Assembly (NCBI RefSeq): GCF_018446385.1
Contig: NC_055991.1
Location: forward strand, 119,455,794 to 119,519,793
Source: Zingiber officinale
Taxonomy: Eukaryota > Streptophyta > Magnoliopsida > Zingiberales > Zingiberaceae
Length of the DNA stretch: 64,000 bases
Reading direction: 5' to 3'
Shown here: in pieces, positions 34,759-46,263 of the stretch
How positions within the stretch are numbered: the stretch's first letter is position 1
Layout: the number at the start of each line of letters is the position of its first letter
Notes under the pieces: generated by a model
Told to the model about the DNA's origin: nothing
The model's input: the letters and a program-made list of their open reading frames with translations, nothing else
Databases searched by the model: none
Position numbers and translations under genes: made by a program

Positions 34759-37700
34759 AAGTCAACATGGATTGACTTTCAGGTCCGAACGCCCGGAGCT
34801 ATTCTAGGTACCCGGAGTCTGGGCATCCGAAGCTCCTTTTGGAGCTCGGACCAAATTGGTCCAGCCGACGCGCCTCGGTGAGGCACCCCTACTCGAAGGC
34901 GGTCCAGGAGCCCGGAGCTATTCCAAGCGCTCGAACCAGATAAGATGTTATCTTTCGGTCATTGCATAGTCGTTGCGATGTAGATAAACTTTTATTCACA
35001 CCCAAGTGCTCGGAGTCCTTCCAGGCCCCGCGCCATGCCATGTTAGCAACGGTCAATTTCGACTAGTGGGCTATAAATAGAGCCCTGGTCTTCTCCTTTA
35101 AAAACAAACACGCTATGTACTTCAATTCTCTTTCACTTTTTCATTTCTGAGCATTATTTTCGTATATGAGGCTTCTCCGCCTCTGACGTTCTGTTCAAAA
35201 AGGAGATCTTGATAGTGAACTTACATTCTTGAAGTAGTAATCCTCTAATTGTCAACCAATAGATAAAACCTGATCGAGTTGAGAAAGGTCTTGCTTGTTT
35301 TATTTTATGTAGGATAATTCACCACCCTCTTGCCAGCCCCAAGGGATCAACAAATGGTATCAGAACTCAACCGCTTCAGAAGGACTAATCGCATACCGAA
35401 GCACAGAATATGATGGCCGGATCGAGCATCTACCTGCCTAAGTTTGAGGGAAAGTTTGTGCGAATTGAAAAAAGAAGATGGAGATATTCTTTAAAACTGA
35501 CTTCGAATTATTATTAATAATGAAGTATGGTTTTGTAGCATCGAAGGATTAACAAGGGAATGACAAAGAAAAACATCAATGGATGAAAAAGGAGCAAGCC
35601 AACTTTGTGGCAAATGACAAGACAGAATTCCACCTACTGAGCATTTTACTATCATAAGAAGTTAATAGGATCGACACCTATGAGTCGGCCAAATACCTCT
35701 GGGAAAAATTTCTGAAACTGCACCAAGGAACCTCAGAGGTAAAACTCAGCAACCTTTGGTTAGAAGAAGGCGAAACTATAGCACACCTCCACTTGAGAAT
35801 CAAAGAACTCATCACCTAACTTACGAATTTCGGAGAAAAGGTAATCAACCGAGATTCGCTAAAGTATGCACTTAACGCTTTTCCTAGGACTTCTGAATAG
35901 GCAACCCTAGTAGATGTATATTTTATCTTTAGGGATTTAAAGGTAAGTAATTTAGAAGAATTATTCTCTACTTTTGAAATTCATGAATCAAGATATGCAG
36001 ATCTAAAGAAAGAGTCAAAACACAACATTGTCTTAAAAGAAAAAATGGATGAACCAGAAACTAAAACTTCTATCGATGATGACAAAACAACATTCATGGT
36101 AAGGAAGTTCAAAGGTTTTTTTAAACACTAATAATTTAATCAAGTGCAGGCCAAAAGAAGAAAGAGAAATGTAAGATACTATCATTGCAATAAAGAAGGG
36201 CGCACAAAGACAACTACTCAAAACTGAAGAACAAGGACAAAGACTAGAAAAAGGACAAAAGAGTGACCAAAAGAAGCACAAAAATCAAAAAGCGACATGA
36301 GACGAAATATCTTCATCAAATTCGAACGTCGTAGCCTATGTCGGACTTACATTGATGGCAAGTCACCAAGAAGACAACGGAGTAAGTTTATCGGAAATGA
36401 GCATCAAAAGCATCGATGAAGGGGAAGTAATGTTAGAAGAAAGTAACTCTTCAAGGGGAGTATCAGGTAATGAGATCGACAAGGTAAGTCATATATGATC
36501 TCTATCTCCTGATAAATTATTGAAGTTTATAAACATGTTGTCGAAAAATTCTTGTAAATTAGAAATTGAAAATGGAAAATTTTAAAAGGAAAATGATGAA
36601 TTAAAACTAACCTTAGCAACATCTTGCCGATTAGAAGATTTCGACAAGATAAAAATGAAAAATAAAAAAGTGAAAGTTGGAATAAAAAAATTGAAGAATT
36701 ATGCATGTGCACATGTTCAACAAATTAGAAATTATTTAGGACTTAATTAGTATTTTATATATCATAAGGGTCAAATTAGAAAATTATCACAAAAATATAT
36801 CCTTATGAAGTTTTTGATTAATCTGGTTGGAAGAAACTTATATTGGATTCAAAAATCGTATTTAAATTAAATTTTTATGCTACTTTTAAATTGATTTAAT
36901 TTTTCATCTAAATAATATTTTTCATATAATTTCTATTCGAAATTAATAAAAAAATTAATTTTTCCAAAAAAGAGTATTTCATTTGTTAACTGTAGTAAAA
37001 TTTTCAACATTTTTTTTACCGTTGTATATTATTTTTTATTATTTTAAAAAAAAATCATAATCTTAAATTTTAAAATATTTCATAGTGCTATTTTTGTAAA
37101 ATTTATTTTTCTATGAAAATTTATCATGTTCTCTGTTCAAAAAAATATGTTCAAATTTTTTTTTGACTGTTATTAAATTTTATATAAATTTTTTATTCAA
37201 ATGCTACCTTTTAATAGTAAATTTTTTGAAAAGTTAGTTTTTAAAAATTTAATTTTCTACAAAGTTACTTTCTTTAATACATTTCAGAAAATTTTTCAAG
37301 ATTTTTTTGGGTTTAAAAACTATTTTAAAGAATTTTTTATGAAAATACATCTGTTTATAGAAAATATTTTTTTACTGCTCAAATTATTTTCAGTATTTTA
37401 AAAATTTAGGTACTATTTGATATTTGTGTTGAACTGTTATGAAAAATTTTCAAAATTGATTTTCTATTAGAAATAAAAATTATTTCTTTAAAAATACCTT
37501 ATAAATTACAAAAGTTCTAATTTTCAACATTTTAAGTTCATAATATTTGCTGAATGTTAGTAAATTTTTTTCTTAACTATTCAATTTTTCCTTAGAGATT
37601 GTTTCAGATTTTTCTTTCCAAGTCATTTTTAGATTACCTTTATTTTTAATGTGATCAAAGAGGGAGAATTATAGATTAAGTCTAGGAGGAGGGTATATTT

Positions 37701-37895
37701 TTTTTTACATTAACAATTATTAATTAAAATTCATGTACTTGTTATTTTTTACTGTTATTATTTTTTAGTTTGTCCTAATTTGATTTACTCACATCAAAAA
37801 GAGAGATAACACGGGAGCATAGGAAGTCGAGCAAAAGATGCAACTAACGAGAATGATAACACGGGAGAGAGTCGACGGACTTCGAAAATAGGATT
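34759..37895 (+). mobile_element. fossil Ty1/copia-derived element, copy B (no pol)
   Basis: Same parts as copy A: a partial 5' LTR to about 35355, primer-binding site (TGGTATCAGA at about 35355), decayed gag, AT-rich non-coding stretch, and the start of a 3' LTR near 37803. It lacks the nested MITE. Broken many times, with no enzymes encoded. Confidence 0.75.
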
Positions 37896-38220
37896 TGCTA
37901 CAATAATAAGGTTGATTATAGTATTTTTGGAGTTTGTTACAATAATTAGAGTTTGTCACAATATTTTTGGGATTTTTTATAGTGATTAGGGTTTGCTACA
38001 ATAACAATCGATTAACGAACGATGCCAGTCAATTGTTACTATAGCAAATAAAATTTTAGTAGGAACTCAGATAATTAACTCTAGTATTTTCGTATAGTAA
38101 TAATCAATTGACGAATAGTACCCATTGGTTACTATAGTAAAAGAAAAGTAATGTAGTAAATAGAAAGTTATGAAATCGATTCATCAGTTTGATTGATCAA
38201 TATCTATCGATTGAAGTTAC
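37896..38220 (+). mobile_element. mosaic LTR segment before the nested LTR, copy B
   Basis: Counterpart of 25526-25870. The same LTR seems to resume at 40595 after the nested LTR. Confidence 0.5.
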
Positions 38221-40594
38221 TGTTAGAATGTATACTAAAAGCCTAGCTTTTTGTATAGATTTTTATTTTGAAATAAGAATCACGTTGGTCAAATATCTTT
38301 ATTTATGTTAAATATAGTTATTCATTTAATTTATATTGTAGATAACATGGTGTGTGGTGTCACACAGAAGATCATGTTATCAGTTCCTTATAAATTATAA
38401 ATAGTAGTTCACGACCAAAATGGATAGGGGCAAACCATTGGAACGGTCATAGTGTGATTTAGTATTAGTTTATCTTGACTATAAAATTACACTAGTACAC
38501 TCTGAGTGTATTGAGCAGGATCATTTGAGGTTCTTTTTATACTGATTGCATAAAGGAACAAGACCTCTGTTATTATGGAAGTGCGTACTCTTAATTCCGA
38601 TATAATAACAAACATATATATTTAATATTCATTTCTTTAATTTATCAATGGATGAGATTTAGTTCATTAAATCAAGAGGCCCAATAAGTTGGGAAATAAT
38701 ATTATTTATATGGTGTGTTGTTAATTATAGAAGGAAATTGTGTCCTAGTTATCTAGGTTGATGATGTCCTCTTGAGGAACTCATAAGGATTGTCATGTAA
38801 ACCCTGCAGGTGGACTTAGTCATGTATGACAATAAAGTTGAGTGGTACTACTCTTGAAGCTAGATATTAATTGAGTGTCAGTAACTCATTTAATTAATGG
38901 ACATTAGATATCTTAAATATAGGGAGTTTAACACATTCATGATAAGAAGAAGCTCATAATATAATTTGGTAATGGTGCAGTAGTTCAATGATAACTCTTT
39001 AGTGGTATGAGTTATTATTGATGAACTTAAGTTGGGTGTTCGGGGTGAACACGGGAAGCTCAAGCTCATCGGGAGACCAAAACCAATTCCTCCTTTAGGT
39101 CCCTATTGTAGCCTCTCATATAAAGTCTTATATCCACCCGAAGCCTAGCTTCTTAAAGCCTAAGCTAGGGCCGACCAAGCCTTGCTTGGTGTCCAAGCAA
39201 GGGCCCGGCCAAGCCAAGCTTGGAGCCCACGCTAGGGCCGACCAAGCCTTGCTTGGTGCCCAAGCAAGGGGCCGTCCACACATAAAAAAGGAAGTTTTAT
39301 TTTTTGTAAAATCTTTCCTTTTATAGAGATCCATAAAAAGGATTTAAAAGGATGTTTTTAATTATAAAACTTTTCTTTTTTAGATTGGTCACAAAAGGAA
39401 ATAAAAGGAGTTTTTATCTTGTTAAATCTTTCCTTTTATAGAGATCCATAAAAGGGATTTAAAAGAGAGATTTTAATTATTGAAATCTTATCTTGTATAG
39501 ACATCCACAAAAGAATTTAAAAGAGATATTTTAATTTTATAAAACATTCCTTTTATAGTTATTCAGAAAAGGGATTTTAAAAGAGAGATTTTAATTTTTG
39601 TTTAAAATCTTTCCTTGTTTGATGAAGAGGGGTTTGGCCGGCCATTATAAAGGAATTAAAGGAAGTTTTAATTTTGTTTTAAAACTTTCATTTTTTGCAT
39701 TCACCAAGGATTATAAAAGGAGAGGAGGTGGTGTCTTATGGTTTAACACATCTTCTATTCCTCTTCCTTTCCTTGGTGGCCGACCCCTTCATCATCTTCT
39801 CTTCTTCTTCCTTGTGGCTAGCGGGATCAAGCTTGGAGCTCTTTTGGTGGTCGGATACTTGGAGGTGAAGAAGAAGAGAAAGGAAGCTCTCTAGTTGTGA
39901 CATCCCTTGGTGGCCGAAAGCTTGGAAGGAAGAAGAAGGTTTGGGTGGATTTCATTTGGTAGATCGTCGCCCACACGACGTCTAAGAGGAGGAGAGGAAT
40001 ACAATAGAAGATTGAGAGGTTATTAAATCTTCAAAGAAAGATATAAATAATTATAAGTTTCCACATTATAATTAGTTCATATTCTTTGATTGGATCTTGA
40101 AATACCAACACAAGAGGCTATCGATTTTAGGCTATCGGTTTTATGTTATCGATTTTGTGTTTCGATTTCATGTTTCGATCTTGTGCTTCTATTGAGGTCT
40201 CTTTAGTTAAACCGAGGGTAACTGTAAGAAGTTTAAACATCGAATTTCTTTGAAAGGCTTTGTCTAGGAAGTGATGAATAATCTCATACATAAGAAGGCC
40301 TAGTGTCTAGCCATGTTTAACCTGGAAGCCGATCTTTGAAATATATGTTTAATCATCTTCTGTAATATGATTTAACTTAGGAAGATCACATCAGTTAAAT
40401 TTGGAGTAAAAATATTAAGTATCGTTTCCAATCTAAGTTTAACTTCTGAAGAGCAACTTGGGTTAATAATGTTAAGTATCGTTTGCAATCCAAGTTTAAC
40501 TTCAATAGAGCACATGGGTAGCTAGGTTAAGTTCTGTGCTTGTTTAAATTTTTGTACAGGGGAACAGAACGGAATCCAGGTGCAGTAACCAACA
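38221..40594 (+). mobile_element. complete solo LTR (or non-coding LTR element), 2.37 kb, nested
   Basis: It starts TGTTAGAATG and ends AACCAACA. The flanks GTTAC (38216-38220) and GTTTC (40595-40599) match at 4 of 5 bases, as a 5-bp target duplication would. The interior has no open frames of note. It contains CCAAGC/GCTTGG palindromic repeats (39160-39280) and tandem copies of a 60-80-bp unit with CTTTCCTTTTATAGAG. It is probably from a Ty1/copia family, but no coding region supports this. Confidence 0.65.
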
Positions 40595-41225
40595 GTTTCT
40601 ATTCGAACAAATACAAGATTCCAAAATTTGACTAGTGACTAAATTGATTGTCTGGGAATCGATTGATGAATTTTATTAGTTGATTGATGATACTCTGACA
40701 TTGAATAGAATATTTCTTGGTCGATTGCGAGACTCGACTATTTGGATATCAATTAACTGATTGTTGACTTATGGTGGTCAAACTAAGTTGGCAAGAGTCA
40801 TTCTGCAAGTGCAAAAGTCGGATTAAGTGAATCAATCGATTGATGGTGAAATCAATCGGCTGATATGCGAAAATCAACTTCACTTGAAGGATATAAAAGA
40901 AAAGTTTTGAGGTAATTTGACGCTGTCAACACAAGATAATTCAAGCAACAAGAAATCGTTCAAAGTGAGATTCGTATAAAGTTATTTATATTTTGTATTC
41001 TTGTTGTATTATTGTAAAAATAAATTCTTAGAGATTTATCCGTCTCCATAAGGTATCCGAGAAGAAGAAAGATAATGATGATAGTTCGTTAGGATTAAAC
41101 CTTGGACATAGTTGCCTTGGAAAGCAATGAACCAAATAAAATCAGTTGAGTTTGCTTCAAATTTCCACTGCACAATCGCATCGATGCGAGAAGAGCTATT
41201 CACAGTCCTATATCTCGCACCGGAC
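40595..41225 (+). mobile_element. 3' part of the mosaic LTR
   Basis: CAATCGATTGATGG-type repeats (40660-40870), then GATATAAAAGAAAAG as a TATA-like box near 40900. The 3' part contains GCACAATCGCATCGATGCG and GCTATTCACAGTCC, the style of SIRE-like copia LTR ends. The right boundary is approximate. Confidence 0.5.
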
Positions 41226-43008
41226 CTACCATCGAAGACCATTTCCTTTTTCGTTGATATTTCAATTTCTAGCCCTGGATGGGTGTTCTAAAGGAGAGTT
41301 GCACAGAGGGTTTATTCTAATGTGTGGCAAGAACAATGAGGGGAATAGCGCAATAACAGCCACAAGTGTACGAGTGGCAAAATTTTCAAGGAAGAGGATC
41401 AAGTGATAAGGTTTTAGATGAGCGACAATACAAAGGAGGACCAAGAACACCTATGATGTCAACTGAACACTATCAAAAAGCTTGTATCACGGGGGAAAGA
41501 ACACACAAGTATCACATGCTGAAGAAACTACACTTGCATAGTTTCGTATAAAGTTGGCAACACGTGATTGTATTCGTCCTTGCTAATTCGTTACAGGGCC
41601 AATATGGAGAAGATAAATCACGAATAATTAATAACTTTTAGAATAATAACTGGTACATGAGTGAGGGCATAACTTCGTATAAAGATATCATACACAATAC
41701 ATCGACAAACTGAAACAATCTACCAATGTGATAAATTAAACTTTAGCAACCACATCATTATTGAAAGCTCTCACATGAATTAATAGACGTGACAAGAAAA
41801 GGAACCTTTACTTTAGAGCCATTTTCCGAACATGTGAAGAGAGGAAGACTTTGAGATCCACTAGATAAAAAAAAAGTTAGGTTTGTTGTCTATCACTTTT
41901 GATGTGCAAAACACATTTGTCTCATGTTTTATTATTTTTAATCCAATTCAACCACTTTTTTTGTTGCTTTATTAGGGTTCTTCCAACCTTTTCTTTGTGA
42001 TATTTATTGTAGTGAGACAAGTAAGAAAACATTGAGACCTATTTTGATGAGAGTGCCAAGTTATGATACTGCTAATCATAATTTTAGATGCAGAAACTAT
42101 TGCTTTCTTTATCGAATACTCCATTTATGTCTATCTAAATGCCGACAACTAAAAACATCATAGTAAATCGATGAGGAGTGAATACTCCATTTATGTCTAT
42201 CTAAATGCCGACAACTAAAACCATCATAGTAAATCGATGAGGAGTATTGTTCGCATCCGCTCGCTTATTGTTTGCTTTCTCATAATCGAAACACAAGAGA
42301 TGCAGTTACTCTTCCTTCTCGTCTTCTTGTTCTCATTAACAGCCATTTAGCTTGCTTCGCAAACGAACAGAAACCAAAAAAACCGGAGCATCTTCGGTTT
42401 CGATCTTATATATACACACACACACAGATTTTGTATATTTTTTTCAGTCGACAGCACAGTTTTCTGTCGATGATGATGAAGTTTTAGTTTGATTCAGTGA
42501 CAAGAAAAACAAACCATGAATCATATGATCCATCACTTGAATGTTTGATAGCCTTCATAGAAGAATAAATAAATAAATCATCAAGAAAAACATACGAAAC
42601 AATTTGAAATACATTCTAAACACTAAACATATGCTTTAATGACAAAGTATGAGAAGTTGATCCCAAATATTTGATAAATCATCGAAATTCAGGCATCGTC
42701 TGTATCATCTACATTTTGAACTACTGAAAGATTTGAACCAAATCTTTTGAAGTATCACTCGGAGAGTAGGATCCTTACCCCGTACTTTGAGCAGCATAAA
42801 GTGGAAGTCTTCATCTGGAGAAGCGAACGAATGGTACTGAAAATAATGTGCAAGAATACGTTTAGTGTGATCTATAAAGAACTTGTAAAGTTACTCTGGC
42901 TACAATTTCTTGAAGTTGTTTCTTATCGTCAGGTATACATTAAGCTAAGGTGTGTCATATTTTCGCTAGTTTCACTAGAATCATCTTGTGATAACTAGAC
43001 ATTAGCAA
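41226..43008. other. intergenic, no gene recognised
   Basis: No protein family or transposon end is visible apart from the 67-bp tandem duplication and a short TATA/CA microsatellite at about 42,410-42,426. The right part (about 42,850-43,008) may hold the 3' UTR or a last small exon of the SNARE-like gene. Confidence 0.45.
42114..42247. repeat. 67-bp perfect-looking tandem duplication
   Basis: The block starting AATACTCCATTTATGTCTAT occurs at 42114 and again at 42181, almost identical (one A/C difference seen). The near-identity indicates a recent duplication. Confidence 0.9.
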
Positions 43009-44492
43009 TCAAAGAAGAGTAGGTATGTAAATATCAAACTTACCGACTAAAACAACACTCAACAAGAACAAGAAAGTTATCCATAGATAACGGATATAAT
43101 GCATTTGCTGACGAGATCCACCTATATGTCTGCGGTGTGTGCCAACATTACTAGCGAGATGTTGAGAATAAGGAAGTTTAGTCTCTTGGTTGCTATTGTT
43201 TGAGCAATTTCGGTTTCCATTAATTGCCTGAACCAACACATCAGAAACACAGAATCAGCTAAAGACTTTGCCAAACAGAAATTGGTAGTCACTAAAAATA
43301 AAATCCTGCAAAGATAACAATCCTAACTGCTCGCTAAATCATCAAAGAAGAAGATACAAATTTGTGATATTATGTACACAACGATATGATTTACCTGAGT
43401 GAATCGAGTTATTCCCTTTGGGTCAAGGCAATGAGATAATCTATGCATTCGATGATCATCATCATCATTCTTAGCTTTCAAGATATTGTTCATTAGCTGT
43501 TTCCACTTCGATGTAGATACAACATTGCGTAGAGCAACATGTTGACCGGATTTATAACTTAGCCTCTCTGATCTAGCTTCAACAGACCCTTTTTCTATAT
43601 CTTCGTTGGCAACAGCAATTTTCCAAGCACTGATAACTGGTGAACCTAACAACCCCTTTTGCACACAAGACTGCTCTAACTCAGAAGCTGTCACATAATT
43701 TTCCTGTTCATAAGGTTCTTCTACCTCAATTTCAATCACATATTGCTTGTCCTTGTTTAACATAGCAGAACCTGGACTGCTGCTACCATCAACATGGTTT
43801 GCTCGGGGTCGGTCTCGGGGCACCCCAGAAAGAAAATCAGCAAGATCTTCTCGTTCTTCCTCATTCAATTGAACCCAACGCAGTGGGTGTTTCCCTTCTT
43901 CAATCAATGAATCATTCAGCCCTTTCTCGACTCGCAAAATTTGATTCCCAATAGCGGATACAAATTGCCTGTGCCTAGTGATTGCATTGCCCTCGGAAGA
44001 AAAGCTTCCATGGCTTAGTTTGACAGCCTTCTCAAACTCCTCAAGCTGCACTACACCGAAAACACTATTTAAGAAATTGATTGAAAAAAAACAACTGAAG
44101 GCAAGTTTCTTCATCAAAACATCATAGAGTTACCTACAGAGAGACATAGTAAACAGTATATAATAGCTAGGGAAGAAGCCAACCTGCCATTTAGCAGTTC
44201 CCAAGGCAGTTTGAAGCTCCCTAAGCAGTTCATCTAAAGCTTCTAAATCAAACCCATCCCTGCGATTTCTCATCCACATTCTATAGAATGATTCCATCCT
44301 GCAAAATGTACATAGGATGATAAATAGAAGAAAAATCAACAAATTAGGAGATGAATTGGCAATCAGTAAACCCTAAGATGCCCAACGAGTTAAAAAATTA
44401 GCAACATACGTATCGGCCGATTCCTGGACCTCCTCCGCGGCGGTAAAAAACACGTCTTTCTGCCACTGATCGAAGCTTCCGCCCGCAGCCAT
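43009..44492 (-). CDS. syntaxin-6 N-terminal-domain protein (SNARE-like, tail-anchored)
   Basis: Exons on the minus strand are 44492-44410, 44298-44184, 44045-43395 and 43227-43009 (355 aa). The protein starts MAAGGSFDQWQKDVFFTAAE and continues with VQESAD and MESFYRMWMR, then an amphipathic helical region (ELLRELQTALGTAKWQLEEF) typical of the syntaxin-6/10 N-terminal bundle. I see no canonical 16-layer Q-SNARE coiled coil. A single C-terminal hydrophobic segment (residues about 330-345, YLWITFLFLLSVVLV) would anchor it in an endomembrane. Arabidopsis has similar proteins annotated as syntaxin/t-SNARE family. A role in Golgi/TGN trafficking is inferred. A strong GTAAGT donor right after the hydrophobic segment (about 43045) could replace the last residues by a short further exon near 42.88 kb. 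Confidence 0.85.
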
Positions 44493-44603
44493 GAGAAAGG
44501 GTTAACGAACAGCTCCAACACCTCGCCTAATAATCTCCTTCCGTATCCCAAAAACGAGGACGGTACAGATTGGAGATTCCAGTAACAACGGCAAGAACAG
44601 CCG

Positions 44604-44953
44604 CAAGATGAAACCTTTGGTATCTCGGCAAGCAGCAATGATCGGAAGAACAGGCAACAGCCAGAGAAACAAAGCAAACAACGGATTCTATGCGGTTCCA
44701 CCGCCGCGTAGAGAGAGGGAGAGGGAGGAAGAGGAGTTGGGTTCCAAATTGGCGGAATGAGATCTATAATTTCTTCCGCTGCGCCGCAAAGAAAAAAAAA
44801 AACCCTCAAGATGAAACTTTTGGTTCCTCAGCAAGCAGCGAACAAACACAGCAAACCGCGGATACTCGCGCTTCCTCGCAGCGTAGAGAAACGGTAATAG
44901 GAATTGGGATGCGATTTCGCGGGATGAGAGCTCTAATTTCTTCCGCTGCGCCG
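44604..44953. repeat. duplicated promoter/leader block of the SNARE-like gene
   Basis: Two imperfect copies (44604-44787 and 44807-44953) share CAAGATGAAAC, TCGGCAAGCAGC/TCAGCAAGCAGC, a GCGTAGAGA block and TAATTTCTTCCGCTGCGCCG, in the same order. They sit 110-460 bp above the ATG on the minus-strand gene. Open frames across the block are not supported as coding. Confidence 0.75.
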
Positions 44954-46263
44954 CCCAAGGAATGAGGCTGATCGACACGGCGTCTGCGTTTGGAATCGAC
45001 TGCGGAATGCGCGTCTGCGTGCTTCTCTTTTATAAAAATCTCATTATTCGACGGCCCAATTGATTGAAGTTTGTTTCACGTGTTTCACGAGAAGTTTGGC
45101 CTCAAATCATGTTCGAACCCAAGCTGAACCGGACCGATTAAAATGAACCGTAGGATTGGTTAAACAACACGGTTCGGTTAACTCCTTCTAAATATTATTA
45201 TTTAAAATAATCATTATAAAAAAATTATTAGAATTTTTAAAAACGCTATCTAATGTAATTCATTATTAACAGAAGGAACAGACAGAAAGGAAGCGACTTG
45301 TTTGGGAGGGAGGGATTGTTATATTTTTTTTTAGAGAAAAAAAAGATAATAAAGGTTAAGTATCTTACTTTTTACTATATTATTAAAATTCTAAATATTT
45401 TACTAATTAATTTTTTAAAAATTTAAAATTAAATTATGTTAATATTTTTCCATTAAAAATAAATTTAAAATTTATTTATAATTTTTCATGCTTATTTTTA
45501 TATAAAAATATATGATTCTTTTTAGTTCTACATTCAAATGGAAATTTTTTTATAAATATCTGGGAATTAAAAAGTATATATTTAATTTTAGAATGAATTT
45601 AGTAATTAAAATTAATAATATTGATAATTTGATTGATAATAATAATAGTTAATGATATGTACAATAAATAAATTTAAATATAAAAGATTTATTTAGAAAT
45701 GTTTAGAATTTAAAATAGATTTTATATAATATTTTTAGAGGATAATTCTCTTAGAATTTAATTAAATCATATTTAAATCGAAAATTTATTAGCTAATTAA
45801 CCTAGGGTTTCAATTAATTCCTCAAGTTTTATTCCTACGCCGACTTACTCTCTTCGCACGCGCGCCCACCAAGCCACTTCCCCCTGCTTTTCAACTCTCC
45901 TGCACGCGACGACGTTGCCGCCGCCGTGAACTGTCGCCGGAGAAGACGTCGCCGCCGCCGTGAGCTGTCGCCGAAGAAGACATTGCCGTGAGCAATTTTT
46001 TGTTTGGAATTAATATTATAAACGAGGGATTATATTGGAATTCCCTTTTTTTTTTCGTCCCCCCTTCCCCTTCAGAAAATCTTGCATTTCATGATCACTT
46101 CATTCCAAACAAGGTTTGGAGTTCCCTTTCCCCTTATTTACCCTTCCCTCACCTCCTCTAACAGAGGGGGTTTAGGTTTTTAGAGCCGTCTGTTCGTCCG
46201 TAGAAGTTATAAGGAATCAAAACCTTGGAAACGTGCTACTTTTGTAAGATCTCTCCAACGGCG
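44954..46263. promoter_or_regulatory. divergent intergenic region between the SNARE-like and WD40 genes
   Basis: Between the duplicated block and the WD40 ATG lies AT-rich DNA (45,180-45,800), then a GC-rich part. Near 46,170 a GGTTTAGGTTTTTAG telobox-like motif precedes the WD40 start. Telobox motifs are common in plant ribosome-biogenesis promoters, which fits the WD40 gene. Confidence 0.45.
45914..45991. repeat. 34-bp GC-rich tandem repeat upstream of the WD40 gene
   Basis: Units with GCCGCCGCCGTGAACTGTCG and GAGAAGAC at 45914 and 45948, and a partial third at 45982. Possibly in the leader or a lost exon. No frame is supported. Confidence 0.7.

Larger units (their letters stand above)
34759..39855 (+). 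repeat. segmental duplication, copy B (partner 21744-27528)
   Basis: Collinear partner of copy A. The length difference is mostly the 585-bp MITE plus its 8-bp duplication. It continues past the point where copy A is cut by the Ty3 insertion. Confidence 0.9.

Noticed and set aside
42299-42349. Short signal-peptide-like reading MQLLFLLVFLFSLTAI followed by a stop
   Set aside because: Only 16 residues, with no downstream exon or homologue. A chance frame is likely.
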